DNA of 64,000 bases from Alphaproteobacteria bacterium (GCA_005884685.1 VBAH01000021.1:86427-150426); one strand, 5' to 3'; positions 1 through 8,776 are shown, counted from the stretch's first letter. Notes: a model not told the origin generated them from the sequence alone. Made by a program: numbers and translations.

Positions 1-176
1 AGGTTGATGTCGAACGCCGAGTAGAAGGCGACCTTTCCGTCCCGGCGTGCCGCCTCGACCAGAGCCGCGTCGGTCGAGGTGGGCGGCGGCGGCGCGGCTT
101 TGGCCGGCGCGGCATAGACCGTGGCGAGCCCCGCCGCGGCTTTGAGCACATCGCGTCTGGCGAAAGGTCGCAGCAT
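1..176 (-). CDS. ABC-type extracellular solute-binding protein, N-terminus only (cut by window edge)
   Basis: The minus strand from the ATG at 176 reads an open frame that runs off the left edge (about 58 residues). It opens with a twin-arginine-like export signal (ARRDVLKAAAGLA) followed by an Ala-rich stretch, then a mature start LVEAARRDGKVAFYSAF. The phrase 'EAARRDGKV.FYS' is typical of the start of iron(III)/polyamine-type periplasmic binding proteins of ABC importers. It points the same way as the cupin and methyltransferase upstream. The family call is from this short segment only; the ligand cannot be stated. Confidence 0.65.
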   Translation of the reverse strand, partial: MLRPFARRDVLKAAAGLATVYAAPAKAAPPPPTSTDAALVEAARRDGKVAFYSAFDIN

Positions 177-281
177 CGGCTCCCGGCCTGTCGAGCCGAA
201 GGCTACCTCAGGCGCGGCCGCGGCTGGAAGGGCCGGCCACGGGCGCGCGGCGGATGTGATCGCCGCACGCCCGCGGTCCGC

Positions 282-764
282 TCAGTTCGACTTCTTGCGT
301 GGGTCGTCGTTCGGATCGATGTAGGTGATGTCGAACGGGCCGACGCCGTTGATCTGCACCACCGTCTCGCCGTCGGCGACCGCATAGTGCGCCATGCCGG
401 CCGGAAGGTGGACGAAGCCGCCGGGTACAAGCTGCTTGACGGCCGCGCGATCGAGCTTTTCGGATGCGCCGATCCCGAACTTGCCGGAGATCACCGTCAC
501 CATTTCATCCTTGGTGTGACGGTGCGGCGGCACCGCGAAGCCTCCGGGAAACTTCAGCCGCAGCACGAACGGCCCTTCCTTGCCGGGATTGCCGAGCAGG
601 ACGGCGGCCTGCGCGCCGGCCGGGACCGAGGGCGGGGCGGGGCCCCATTTCACGTCGTCGGCCGGCACCACGGTGTGATGTCCTTCGGCGGCTTGCGCTT
701 GCGGCGCCACGAACATTGCGGCGGCAAGCATCAGGGCAGCGGTCGTCGCGTGGAGGTATGTCAT
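282..764 (-). CDS. Secreted cupin-domain protein
   Basis: A 160-residue protein with a signal peptide (residues 1-25, cleavage near AQA/AEG) and a single cupin barrel. Cupin motif 1 is visible as HRHTKDE followed by G (His81, His83, Glu87) and motif 2 as PAGMAHY (His126); these are the usual metal ligands. The ATG at 764 is preceded by AGGAAAGG, so I prefer it to upstream in-frame starts that would overlap the methyltransferase. It lies 44 bp after that gene, suggesting co-transcription. The substrate is unknown; periplasmic cupins of this size are often annotated as DUF4437-like or quercetinase-like without proof. Confidence 0.8.
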   Translation of the reverse strand: MTYLHATTAALMLAAAMFVAPQAQAAEGHHTVVPADDVKWGPAPPSVPAGAQAAVLLGNPGKEGPFVLRLKFPGGFAVPPHRHTKDEMVTVISGKFGIGASEKLDRAAVKQLVPGGFVHLPAGMAHYAVADGETVVQINGVGPFDITYIDPNDDPRKKSN

Positions 765-808
765 CGCACGGTCCTTTCCTGTTGCATCAACGATATGTCG
801 GGGTGACT

Positions 809-1654
809 TCAGTGCCGGGCGATCACGACCTCGAGGTACTCGCTCGGCAGCACGAGCGACTGGTCGCCCGACCGATTGAATTGACGCATCAGCGCCATGA
901 TGTCGCTTTCGAGCGCTGTCTGGCCGGCGGGCTGCAGCGCGGCAAACGCCTTGAGCAGCGGCCCGTAATAGTTGCGGAAGATTTCCAGCCAGTGCGCGGG
1001 CGAGCGATAGCGGAACACGAAGTTGCGCTGCGCCGTCTTGATCGAGGTTGCGTGCGGCTCGAACATCTCGGTGAGGCGTGCCCGCGTGCCCCATAGCGCG
1101 GGCGACTTCACGCCGGCCGGCGGCGGCACGTGCTTGCCGATGGTCTTGAACAGCTGGCCGATGAAGCTTTCCGGCGTCCAGTTCGCCATCCCGATCTTGC
1201 CGCCGCGCTTGCACACGCGGACGAGCTCGCTCGCGGCTCGGTCCTGGTCGGGCGTGAACATGACCCCGAAAGTGGACATCACGACGTCGAAGCTGGCATC
1301 CGCAAACGGCAGCGCCTCGGCGTCGGCTTCGCGGAAGTTGATCGTGAGATGCTCGGCCTGCGCGCGTTCACGGGCACGCTCGAGCAGCGAGGGCACATAG
1401 TCGCTCGCGGTCACGTCGCACCAGCGGCGCGCGGCGGCGAGCGAGGCGTTGCCGTTGCCGGCCGCGACGTCGAGCACGGACTGTCCCGAGCGGAGGTCGA
1501 GGGCTTCGCACAGCTCCTCGCCGACGATCTGCAGCGTGGTGCCGACGACCGCATAGTCGCCGGACGACCATGCGCCTTGCTGGCGCGTCTTGATCGCGGT
1601 GAAATCAGGGGTGGTGGCGGGTTCTTTGGTCATTACAGCCGCGGCGGTTGCCAT
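809..1654 (-). CDS. Class I SAM-dependent methyltransferase (UbiE/Methyltransf_11 type)
   Basis: The 281-residue protein has a Rossmann SAM-binding core: motif I VLDVAAGNGNASLAAA (about residues 60-75), an acidic ribose-binding position in TASDY, and the post-motifs EALPFADASFDVVMS and RVCKRGGKIGMANW. These are typical of UbiE/COQ5-like small-molecule methyltransferases. The start at 1654 has a good AGGAGAG site. It is transcribed away from the BTAD/TPR regulator 69-87 bp away, which may control it together with the downstream cupin. The substrate cannot be inferred; the gene is too far from quinone genes to be called ubiE. Confidence 0.85.
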   Translation of the reverse strand: MATAAAVMTKEPATTPDFTAIKTRQQGAWSSGDYAVVGTTLQIVGEELCEALDLRSGQSVLDVAAGNGNASLAAARRWCDVTASDYVPSLLERARERAQAEHLTINFREADAEALPFADASFDVVMSTFGVMFTPDQDRAASELVRVCKRGGKIGMANWTPESFIGQLFKTIGKHVPPPAGVKSPALWGTRARLTEMFEPHATSIKTAQRNFVFRYRSPAHWLEIFRNYYGPLLKAFAALQPAGQTALESDIMALMRQFNRSGDQSLVLPSEYLEVVIARH

Positions 1655-1701
1655 GATGCACTCTCCTTGTCGGCGGTGGGTCCTGCTATGCTGCGACCGT
1701 A

Positions 1702-1719
1702 GCGCCCCCATGGGGTCGC
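1702..1719. promoter_or_regulatory. Imperfect palindrome in the divergent methyltransferase/regulator intergenic region
   Basis: A dyad with a perfect 10-bp centre (CCCCATGGGG, 1706-1715) and outer GCG/CGC arms sits between the divergent starts at 1654 and 1742. Its position suits an operator, possibly for the adjacent regulator. This is inference from symmetry and position only; such dyads also occur by chance in GC-rich DNA. Confidence 0.3.
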
Positions 1720-1741
1720 GAGCGTGGGAGCCGGCGTGGAA

Positions 1742-3754
1742 ATGCCCGTGGAATCGGATCGAGCGGGATCTGCGGCGCGGTCTTCACTCGACGTTCGCCT
1801 GCTTGGCCCGCTCACCATCGTTCGCGATGGCGTGACGCTCGCTTTGCCGCCGTCGCGCAAGGCGCGCGCCCTGTTTGCCTATCTGGCGCTCGCTCTGCAC
1901 CCGGTCGCGCGCAGCCAATTGTGCGAGCTGCTGTGGGATGTCCCGAACGATCCGCGCGGGGAGCTGCGCTGGTGCCTGAGCAAGATCAGGAGTCTCGTCG
2001 ACACGGCGGACCGTCGGCGCGTCGACACGGAATTGGACATGGTCAGGCTCGACCTCGCCGGCGGCTTTGTCGATGCGATCGAGGTGGCACGCGTGACCCA
2101 GAAGGGCATCCAGACGGATGCTCCGGATCAGCTGCGAACGATGCTCGCGCTGTTTAAGGGCGATTTTCTCGAAGGTCTCGAAGTCGACCGGACTCCGGGC
2201 TTCAACAACTGGCTCACGGCGCAACGGCGGCGGTTTCGCAGTTACCATGCCGCGCTGCTGGAGCAACTGGTCGGGCGCGTTCCCGCCGAGGAGGCGCTCG
2301 AATACCTCGACAAGTGGCTGGAACTGGCGCCGTTCGACCTGCGCGTACACGAGCTGATGCTCAACGCATTGGCGCGGCGCGGCAAGATCCGGGAGGGAGA
2401 GGAACATCTGGCGGCGGCCACGCGGCTGTTCGAATCCGAGGGCCTCGACAGCACGTCCCTGCGCGACGCCTGGCGCGCAGCGCGAGTGCGAATTGACAGC
2501 ACGCCAGTCCCCTTGGCGCAGGCCGAGGTTGCGGCAGCGAGCCGGGGCCGCGACGAGATCAAGCCGGCGCGGCGCGCCTCGATCGCCGTGATGCCGTTTG
2601 TCGACCGCTCGGGCGGGGGCGATATCCGCGGCGGCGCCGCCGATGCGCTCGCCCACGACGTGATTACCCGGTTGGCGAAGCTGCGCAGTCTGTTCGTCAT
2701 CGCCCAGGGGACGGTGTTTTCGCTGCACGAGCGGCGCATCGGTCCGGAAGAGGCCGGGCGGATGCTGAACGTCGACTACGTCGTCAGCGGCGCGGTGCGG
2801 CGCGACGAGCAGCGGCTGACCGTGGCGGTCGAGCTCGCCGAGACGCGGACGGCGCGGATCATCTGGGCCGAAACCTTCAACAATAAACTCGACGACGCAT
2901 TTCTCGTGCTCGACGAGATCGGCAACCGGATCGTGGCGTCGATTGCGAGCGAGATCGAGACGCTCGAGCGCAATCGCGCCATGCTGAAGCCGCCGACGTC
3001 ATTGGACGCCTGGGAGGCCTACCATCGCGGCCTGTGGCATATGTACCGCTTCAACAAGGCGGACAACGAGCTCGCGCACAATTTTTTCGCAACGGCGGTC
3101 CGTCTCGACCCGACCTTTGCGCGGGCCTACGCCGGCTTGTCGTTCACGCATTTCCAGAACGCGTTCCAGCGCTGGACGAAGCGCGAGCTTGAAATCGAGC
3201 GGGCCTTCGAGACGGCCGGACAAAGCCTGATGGTCGACGATCGCGACCCCGCGGCGCATTGGTCGATGGGCCGTGCGCTGTGGCTGCGCGGCCGGCATGA
3301 CCAGTCCGTCGTCGAGCTCGAGCAGGCGATCGATCTCAGCCCGAATTTCGCGCTCGGCCATTACACGCTGGCATTCGTGCACTCGCAGGATGGGGACGCC
3401 GGGGCGGCGGTCTCGTACTCGGATCACTCGCGCAACCTGAGCCCGTTCGACCCGCTGCTGTTCGGTATCCTGGGCGCACGCGCCATGGCGCTGGTGCGTC
3501 TCGGCCGGTTCGACGAAGCCGCGGAGGCCGGCGTCACGGCCGCGGCGCGCCCGAACGCGCACGCGCACATCCTGGCGATCGCGGCGTTTTCGCTGGCGCT
3601 GGCCGGCCGGCTCGACGAGGCGCGCAGTCAGCTTGCTGCCATTCGCAGGATGCTGCCGAATTATCGTGTCGATGATTTTCTCGCCACGATGCAATTCGCG
3701 CCCGAGGGAGAGACGCTATTTCGCGGGGCGGCGAAGAGGATAGGCGGGAGTTGA
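1742..3754 (+). CDS. BTAD/SARP-like regulator with TolB-like and TPR domains
   Basis: About 670 residues. The N-terminus (LDVRLLGPLTIVRDG, then SRKARALFAYLAL) matches the winged-helix plus bacterial transcriptional activation domain arrangement of AfsR/SARP regulators. A helical BTAD follows to about residue 260. A TolB-like/adenylate-cyclase-associated segment begins at SIAVMPFVDRSGG and contains the family phrase VDYVVSGAVRR. The C-terminus (from about residue 420) has TPR-like helices, for example PTFARAYAGLSFTHF. Such proteins are usually cytoplasmic activators. The ATG at 1742 and a GTG at 1724 are both possible; neither has a strong ribosome site. It is divergent from the methyltransferase-cupin pair, a plausible target. 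A second member lies at 13792-15879. Confidence 0.8.
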   Translation: MPVESDRAGSAARSSLDVRLLGPLTIVRDGVTLALPPSRKARALFAYLALALHPVARSQLCELLWDVPNDPRGELRWCLSKIRSLVDTADRRRVDTELDMVRLDLAGGFVDAIEVARVTQKGIQTDAPDQLRTMLALFKGDFLEGLEVDRTPGFNNWLTAQRRRFRSYHAALLEQLVGRVPAEEALEYLDKWLELAPFDLRVHELMLNALARRGKIREGEEHLAAATRLFESEGLDSTSLRDAWRAARVRIDSTPVPLAQAEVAAASRGRDEIKPARRASIAVMPFVDRSGGGDIRGGAADALAHDVITRLAKLRSLFVIAQGTVFSLHERRIGPEEAGRMLNVDYVVSGAVRRDEQRLTVAVELAETRTARIIWAETFNNKLDDAFLVLDEIGNRIVASIASEIETLERNRAMLKPPTSLDAWEAYHRGLWHMYRFNKADNELAHNFFATAVRLDPTFARAYAGLSFTHFQNAFQRWTKRELEIERAFETAGQSLMVDDRDPAAHWSMGRALWLRGRHDQSVVELEQAIDLSPNFALGHYTLAFVHSQDGDAGAAVSYSDHSRNLSPFDPLLFGILGARAMALVRLGRFDEAAEAGVTAAARPNAHAHILAIAAFSLALAGRLDEARSQLAAIRRMLPNYRVDDFLATMQFAPEGETLFRGAAKRIGGS

Positions 3755-3867
3755 TCGTTCTCGGGCCATTGTATCACTGCGCTTAAGAAGGCATTCTTCC
3801 CCAAGCGATCTTGCAAAGTCAGCCGTGCCAAATCCCGTAGATGCGAGGGGAGGCAGCCTTGCGAGCG

Positions 3868-4899
3868 ATGAACAGGGCGCTTTGCTCGCTACTGATAATT
3901 GCAGCGAACAGCTTGGCGGCAAACGCGCAGGTGCCGCCGGTGACCGGGCAATGCGACCGAAGCATTCCGGGTAACTGTCCGGTGGTTGGTCCACCAGGTC
4001 CAGCCGGTCCTTTGGGTGGCGACTACGACGACGACGGCGCTCCGTGTCGCGGCGGCTGGTTTCATGGCCGCGTCTGGGATGCGATTCTCGGACGATGTGA
4101 CGAGCAGGAGAACAATACTCCCGCGCCGCCTCTGCAAACGAAAACCGACTACAGGATCGGCGCCGTCTTCCCGGACTCGAGCACCCGGTATCTGACGCCC
4201 GACGAGTTGGGAAAGCTTTCTGCCGGGAAGTTGCGGATTGCCCGCAATGAGATCTATGCGCGGAACGGGCGTTTTTTTAAGGATCCGGCACTGCGATCAC
4301 ATTTCTCGCAATTCGGCTGGTACAACCCGACAAGCTGGGACGTCCCGCTAAATCCGATCGAGAAAGTTAACGTCAAGGTGATTGCAAGCTTCGAAGGGGC
4401 GAAAGCGGCCGCGAAGACGAGCATTCTTGTGGGGCCAATCGGAGCGGTCTCTCCCCAAGCCGGGACGGGCGATACGCAGAGTTCTGAAGTCAAGCGTGCC
4501 AAATTTGAGAGGTTGAAATCTGATGCATTCCGGCAAATTCGAGAGATTGCCGTGTTGCGCGATCAATGTCGCGAAAAGCGGTCTTCCTGCTCGGCGAACG
4601 GATTGGCTTACGATGAGCGGGAAGCGCTCCGGCGTCGCGATCGCCAATACTTCATATGGGGGGAAGTCGCTTATTATATCCCATCGTCCGATGCCCTGGT
4701 GGCAACCCCGCCAGAGCTGAAGCACGAGATGGGCACGCTGGGTGGTGTGAAGTTATTCGGCTACGGAGCGGACTGGTTCTACATTTACGTTATAAAGGGT
4801 TACGTACATTATGGCTCAACACCAATCGGCGGCCAGGGGGCAGCCGCTTTAGGCTATAAAAAGGCCTTTGCCGACAACAACGGGTTCAAGCCGTGGTGA
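3868..4899 (+). CDS. Secreted YARHG-domain protein
   Basis: The protein has a signal peptide (ALCSLLIIAANSLAANA) and a linker with a Gly/Pro run (GPPGPAGPLGG). A YARHG domain follows, with LTPDELGKLSAGKLRIARNE, IYARNGRFF and PLNPIEKVNVKVI. The middle of the YARHG signature reads YARNG rather than YARHG. The C-terminal half contains coiled-coil-like charged helices and no domain I recognise. The ATG at 3868 is 14 bases after a GGGGAGG, whereas an in-frame TTG at 3859 is 5 bases after it, so the true start may be TTG 3859. GC content is slightly lower than its neighbours. YARHG proteins are extracytoplasmic; no function is assigned. Confidence 0.7.
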   Translation: MNRALCSLLIIAANSLAANAQVPPVTGQCDRSIPGNCPVVGPPGPAGPLGGDYDDDGAPCRGGWFHGRVWDAILGRCDEQENNTPAPPLQTKTDYRIGAVFPDSSTRYLTPDELGKLSAGKLRIARNEIYARNGRFFKDPALRSHFSQFGWYNPTSWDVPLNPIEKVNVKVIASFEGAKAAAKTSILVGPIGAVSPQAGTGDTQSSEVKRAKFERLKSDAFRQIREIAVLRDQCREKRSSCSANGLAYDEREALRRRDRQYFIWGEVAYYIPSSDALVATPPELKHEMGTLGGVKLFGYGADWFYIYVIKGYVHYGSTPIGGQGAAALGYKKAFADNNGFKPW

Positions 4900-4917
4900 C
4901 GAGAGCGAGCGGCTTCA

Positions 4918-5343
4918 TCAAGCCTTCAGCGCCGCCGCAAGCTTCAGCGCTTGATCGGAGAGCACGGATGGCTCTTCCTTCACGCTCGCCGGCGGCTTGA
5001 GCGGTACGCCCGCCTTGCGCGGGATGACGTGCACATGCAGGTGAAACACCACCTGTCCGCCGGCGCTCTCGTTGAATTGCTGCACCGTGATGCCGTCGGC
5101 GTTGAACGCCTTGATGGCGGCGCGCGCGATCGTCTGCGCGGCCTGCATCACATGGGCGAGATCGCCCGGATCGGCATCGAGCAGGTTGCGCGCCGGCGCC
5201 TTCGGCAGCACGAGCGTGTGTCCGGGCGCGCGCGGCATGATGTCGAGGAAAGCAAACGCGCGCTCGTCCTCGTAGACCTTGTGACAGGGCAGTTCGCCGC
5301 GGAGGATTTTGGCGAAGATGTTGTTCGCATCGTAGCTCGGCAT
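4918..5343 (-). CDS. HIT family nucleotide-binding protein
   Basis: A 141-residue histidine-triad protein. It starts MPSYDANNIFAKILRGELPC, the usual HIT N-terminus, and carries the catalytic triad as HLHVHVIPR near residue 107. HINT-like proteins hydrolyse nucleoside phosphoramidates or adenylates in the cytoplasm. Length matches the family. It starts 13 bp after the stop of the FemAB-like gene on the same strand, so the two likely form an operon. Confidence 0.92.
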   Translation of the reverse strand: MPSYDANNIFAKILRGELPCHKVYEDERAFAFLDIMPRAPGHTLVLPKAPARNLLDADPGDLAHVMQAAQTIARAAIKAFNADGITVQQFNESAGGQVVFHLHVHVIPRKAGVPLKPPASVKEEPSVLSDQALKLAAALKA

Positions 5344-5356
5344 CGAGGGGCGGTCC

Positions 5357-6574
5357 TTACTTAGAGGTTTGTTCGAGGTCCAGATCCTTGCGGAAGGGGC
5401 CCATGGCGGCAAGCTCTGCGCCGGCTGCCGCCACATAGGCGCGCTCGCGCTTGAGGTAGTCGGCAATCGCGCGGCGCAGCGCCGGATCGGCGATGTAATG
5501 CGCCGAATGGGTCGCCACCGGCATGTAGCCGCGCGCCAGCTTGTGCTCACCCTGCGCCCCGGCCTCGACCCGCGCGAGCCTGTTTTGGATCGCAAAATCA
5601 ATGGCCTGGTAGTAGCACAGCTCGAAGTGCAGGAACGGATGGTGCTCGACCGCGCCCCAGTGGCGGCCGTACAGCGCGTCCGAGCCGATGAAGTTGATCG
5701 CGCCCGCGATGAAGCGCCCGGCGCGTTTGGCCATCACCAGCAAGATCGACTGCTGCATCGTCTGTCCGATCAGCGAGTAGAACTGCCGCGTCAGGTAGGG
5801 CCGCCCCCATTTGCGCGAGCCGGTCTCCATGTAGAACGCGAAGAACGTGTCCCAGACGCTTTCGGTCAGATCCGAACCGGTCAGCCACGCGATCTCGATG
5901 CCGGGCTGCAGCGCCTCGCGCCGCTCGCGCCGGATGGCCTTGCGCTTGCGCGCGGCGAGCGCGCCGAGGAAGTCCTCGAAGGTCGCGTAGTTCGCATTCT
6001 CCCAGTGGAACTGCTGGTCGTTGCGCTGCAGATACCCAAGCTCCCCGAGCAGGCGCCATTCGTCTTCCGGTGCGAACGTGACGTGCACGGATGACGCGTC
6101 GCGCAACTTGGCGAGCTCGATCAGCCCGCTCGCCAGCCCCTGACGGACCTGCCCGGCGTTCTCGCCCGGCGGCACGAGGAGGCGGCGCCCGGTCGCGGGC
6201 GTGAAAGGCACGCAGACCTGGACCTTGGGGTAGTAGCTGCCGCCGGCGCGTTCATAGGCTTCCGCCCAGCCGGCGTCGAACACGTATTCGCCGCGCGAGT
6301 GGGACTTCAGGTAGGCCGGGACGGCACCCAATATCGTGCCGTCTTGGGTCTCGGCGATGAGGTGCTGCGGCTGCCAGCCGGTCCGCCTGGTGGCCGATCC
6401 GGACGTCTCCAGCGCGGAGAGAAAAGCATGCGAGATGAAGGGGTTATAAGCCCGACCCTGACAATTTGCTTGCGGATTGGCGCAGGCCTCCCAGGCGGCG
6501 GCCGGAACGTCGGCGATCGCAGGAACGACGCGGATGCGCAGATCGGTCTCCATCGCGGTTTTGTAGGCGCGCAT
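5357..6574 (-). CDS. FemAB-like / GNAT-fold protein (PF04339 family, formerly DUF482)
   Basis: About 405 residues. Recognisable family features are the N-terminal NPFISHAFLSALE, the basic segment AARKRKAIRRERREA, and the C-terminal GRHWGAVEHHPFLHFELCYY followed by EAGAQGEHKLARGY. These match the peptidoglycan biosynthesis/recognition FemAB-like family that is widespread in alphaproteobacteria and usually sits beside a HIT gene, as here. Family members have the acyl-CoA N-acyltransferase fold, but their substrate is not established. Start choice lies between ATG 6574 (AGG just upstream) and ATG 6553; I use 6574. Confidence 0.85.
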   Translation of the reverse strand: MRAYKTAMETDLRIRVVPAIADVPAAAWEACANPQANCQGRAYNPFISHAFLSALETSGSATRRTGWQPQHLIAETQDGTILGAVPAYLKSHSRGEYVFDAGWAEAYERAGGSYYPKVQVCVPFTPATGRRLLVPPGENAGQVRQGLASGLIELAKLRDASSVHVTFAPEDEWRLLGELGYLQRNDQQFHWENANYATFEDFLGALAARKRKAIRRERREALQPGIEIAWLTGSDLTESVWDTFFAFYMETGSRKWGRPYLTRQFYSLIGQTMQQSILLVMAKRAGRFIAGAINFIGSDALYGRHWGAVEHHPFLHFELCYYQAIDFAIQNRLARVEAGAQGEHKLARGYMPVATHSAHYIADPALRRAIADYLKRERAYVAAAGAELAAMGPFRKDLDLEQTSK

Positions 6575-6712
6575 GATCCTGCCCGGCAACCGGCTACTGG
6601 TCCCTTTCGAGACCGGACGTGGTCCCCTCTACGCCAACCCCCGGCTCACAGGACCAGCCGGAACTTCACAGAGATCGTCAGCGTTTGCTCCACCTCAACG
6701 TTGGAGGAAGAC

Positions 6713-6943
6713 ATGAAGAAGCTGATCCTTGCTGCCGCGCTCACCGGCGCTTTTGTGATCCCGGCCTTCGCTCAGGCCGAGTTCTACATCGTGCAGGATA
6801 CCGCGACCAAGAAGTGCACCATCGTCGACAAGAAGCCGACGGTGACCACGCAGACCGTCGTGAGCCCCTCGGGCACGATCTACAAGACCCGTACCGAAGC
6901 CGAGGCCGGCATGAAGACCGTCAAGGTCTGCACCACCAACTAA
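6713..6943 (+). CDS. Small secreted protein
   Basis: A 76-residue protein with a clear signal peptide (MKKLILAAALTGAFVIPAFA, cleavage near AQA/EFY) and a strong ribosome site, TTGGAGGAAG, before the ATG. The mature part is about 53 residues with two cysteines (KKCTIVD and VKVCTTN) that could form a disulfide, plus YKTRTEAEAGMK. It resembles small uncharacterised exported proteins common in Bradyrhizobium relatives. No enzymatic motif. Function unknown. Confidence 0.8.
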   Translation: MKKLILAAALTGAFVIPAFAQAEFYIVQDTATKKCTIVDKKPTVTTQTVVSPSGTIYKTRTEAEAGMKTVKVCTTN

Positions 6944-6967
6944 CGCCGATCCAGAGGAGAACCGCCA

Positions 6968-7048
6968 TTGCCAGGCATTCTGGTGGGGGCCATTCCCGCC
7001 GTGATCGTCCTTGGCGGTGGCGCTTACTCCGCGATGCATCTGCACTGA
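6968..7048 (+). CDS. Very small hydrophobic protein with TTG start
   Basis: A 26-codon frame encodes a short membrane-like peptide with a hydrophobic core (GAIPAVIVLGGGAYSAM) and a His-containing end. A textbook ribosome site, GAGGAGA (6954-6960), lies 7 bases before TTG 6968. The frame sits 24 bp after the small secreted protein and just before a factor-independent terminator, so it would be the last gene of that transcript. It could be a one-span membrane peptide. Support is the ribosome site and position; conservation has not been checked. Confidence 0.5.
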   Translation: MPGILVGAIPAVIVLGGGAYSAMHLH

Positions 7049-7071
7049 CAGGGAACGCAGGTGCGAACTTC

Positions 7072-7100
7072 AAGCCGCCGGCAACGGCGGCTTTCTTTTT
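7072..7100 (+). terminator. Rho-independent terminator
   Basis: AAGCCGCCG, loop GCAA, CGGCGGCTT, followed by a T-rich tract (TTTCTTTTT). It closes the transcript of the small secreted protein and the 26-residue peptide. Confidence 0.8.
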
Positions 7101-7153
7101 GTCACTTGATTCCGTCCCGCGTCGTCGCATACTCGGAACAGCGGGGGTGAAGC

Positions 7154-7357
7154 GTGAAGCTGGTTGCCGAGTACCTGGAGCAGGTGATCAACTTCGAACG
7201 AATGGCCGCGGAGGCGACCGATCCCACGCTGAAGGCGTTGCTCAAGGAGCAAGCCGCCGCCTACCGAAAGTTGGCGGAGAAGCGCGCGGCCGAACTCAAC
7301 CTCCCGCCCCTCAACGTCCCGGCCGTGATCCCGCCTCAGGATGACGGAGTGTCCTAG
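7154..7357 (+). CDS. Small helical protein of unknown function
   Basis: A GTG-started 67-residue protein, mostly charged helix (KLVAEYLEQVINFERMAA, then LKALLKEQAAAYRKLAEKRA), ending in a Pro-rich tail. It resembles short proteins seen in many rhizobial genomes with the pattern 'YLEQAI.FERMA...DP.LKA.L..QA.AYRKLA'. No catalytic residues. It is preceded by a terminator, so it must have its own promoter. Function unknown. Confidence 0.7.
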   Translation: MKLVAEYLEQVINFERMAAEATDPTLKALLKEQAAAYRKLAEKRAAELNLPPLNVPAVIPPQDDGVS

Positions 7358-7384
7358 CCGGCGGCCCCGTCAGTGCGCGCGGCG

Positions 7385-8131
7385 CTACGGCCTGAACCCC
7401 TCGAAAATCATCTGGTTCGCCCACTTGCGCGCGCGCTGACGATCGTTCTCGTTGCGCACCGTCCAGGCCAGCAGCGGCAGCGCGAAGATATTGCGTGCAA
7501 TCCACGGACCGGGAGAGGGCAGGTCCTTCACATTGTAGGCGACGAAATGCGGGCGCGTGCGCGGCGCGTGGAGCAGGAATGCGAGCGAGCGTTTCTGGCT
7601 ATCCGACAGCTGATACCATTCGGAATCCTTGTAGTGACGCTCCGCCACGATACCGCGCGGCAGAGCGGGCGCAATCTCACGCAGTGCCTGCACGACGCCC
7701 GCGTCGAACGACATCACGGCGACCGGGCCGGCATAGCTCCTGAGCACCTCCGCCGTGCGGGCGGCGAGCCGGCGGTCACCGTCGAAGCGGCTTTTCAATT
7801 CGATCACCAGCGGCGTGCGGCCGGAAACGAGCGCGCACAATTCGCCGAGCGTCAACATGCGGTCGCCGGTCGCCTTGAACGGCACCTCTTTCAGGCCGGC
7901 GGCGGTCATCGCGGCAAGCAGCCGCGACCCGAGCGTCAGCCGGCCCAGCGCGAAGTCATGATGCACCATGGCTTCGCCATCGGCGCTGATCTGCACATCC
8001 GTTTCGATGGCGAAGTTGCCGGCAATCGCCGCGGCAAACGCCGAAGCGGTGTTTTCGATGACCCCGGCCGCGGCGTCATGCAGGCCGCGATGCGCGACCG
8101 GGCGCGCGGTGAGCCATTTTAGGTCGCGCAT
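7385..8131 (-). CDS. Glycerophosphodiester phosphodiesterase family protein
   Basis: About 248 residues, starting MRDLKWLTARPVAHRGLHD. GDPD hallmarks are AHRGLHD at the N-terminus, ENTASAFAAAI, IETDVQISADGEAMVHHD (metal and general acid/base residues) and VIELKSRF. These enzymes hydrolyse glycerophosphodiesters to glycerol-3-phosphate and an alcohol; no signal peptide is seen, so it should be cytoplasmic. It follows the RidA gene by 45 bp on the same strand, an arrangement common in Bradyrhizobiaceae. I chose ATG 8131 because homologues begin at this MRDL motif. Confidence 0.88.
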   Translation of the reverse strand: MRDLKWLTARPVAHRGLHDAAAGVIENTASAFAAAIAGNFAIETDVQISADGEAMVHHDFALGRLTLGSRLLAAMTAAGLKEVPFKATGDRMLTLGELCALVSGRTPLVIELKSRFDGDRRLAARTAEVLRSYAGPVAVMSFDAGVVQALREIAPALPRGIVAERHYKDSEWYQLSDSQKRSLAFLLHAPRTRPHFVAYNVKDLPSPGPWIARNIFALPLLAWTVRNENDRQRARKWANQMIFEGFRP

Positions 8132-8176
8132 GGTCTTATCCGGAAAACCGGTTCCCACTTTTCGGGACCATGCGCC

Positions 8177-8644
8177 TTACGAAACCTCGAACAGTCCCTC
8201 GACTTCGACGGCGGCATCCATCGGAAGCACGGCGACGCCGATCGTGGTGCGGGCGTGGCGCCCCTTGTCGCCGAACGCCGTCACCATCAGGTCGGAGGCG
8301 CCGTTCATCACCTTGGGCGTTTCGAGGAAGTCGGGCGTCGCATTGATGAAGCCGCCGAGCCGCACCACGCGCTGCACCTTGTCGAGATCGCCGAGCGCGA
8401 CCTTGATCTGCGCCAAGAGGTTCACGGCGCATTGGCGCGCGGCCTTCTGGCCATCCTCGATCGACACCGCACCCCCGAGCTTGCCGACCGCGAGCAGCTT
8501 GCCCTCGGCCCCGAAGCAAAGCTGGCCGGACACCACTAACAGGTTGCCAGTGCGCACGAATCCGACGTAATTGGCAACCGGCGCGGCCGGGGTGCCAAGG
8601 GTGATCCCGAGATCCGCAAGCTTTTTTTCAACTGTCCCCGCCAT
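8177..8644 (-). CDS. RidA family protein (YjgF/YER057c/UK114)
   Basis: A 155-residue protein of the RidA-like group with N-terminal VEKKLADLGITLGTPAAP and NYVGFVRTGNLLVVSGQLC. Its C-terminal ARTTIGVAVLPMDAAVEVEG has the family's RxxxGVxxLPxxxxVEVE pattern. RidA proteins deaminate reactive enamine/imine intermediates; this longer subgroup often lacks proven activity. The start at 8644 has GGAGG 6 bases upstream. It is the first gene of a two-gene unit with the GDPD gene. Confidence 0.9.
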   Translation of the reverse strand: MAGTVEKKLADLGITLGTPAAPVANYVGFVRTGNLLVVSGQLCFGAEGKLLAVGKLGGAVSIEDGQKAARQCAVNLLAQIKVALGDLDKVQRVVRLGGFINATPDFLETPKVMNGASDLMVTAFGDKGRHARTTIGVAVLPMDAAVEVEGLFEVS

Positions 8645-8776
8645 GATCGCCTCCACCTCGTGTCGAGGGAAAGTCTTGGCCGATCGGGCGCACAGGCGCA
8701 AGCGGATCGGGGATGCAACGGAGTTGCGGCGCACGCGGCGCACATCTATGGTCCGGCCGCATTGAGGAGAGACCGA

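Noticed and set aside
282..1214. Long N-terminal extension of the cupin frame
   Set aside because: The extension overlaps the methyltransferase; ATG 764 has a proper ribosome site and starts a signal peptide.
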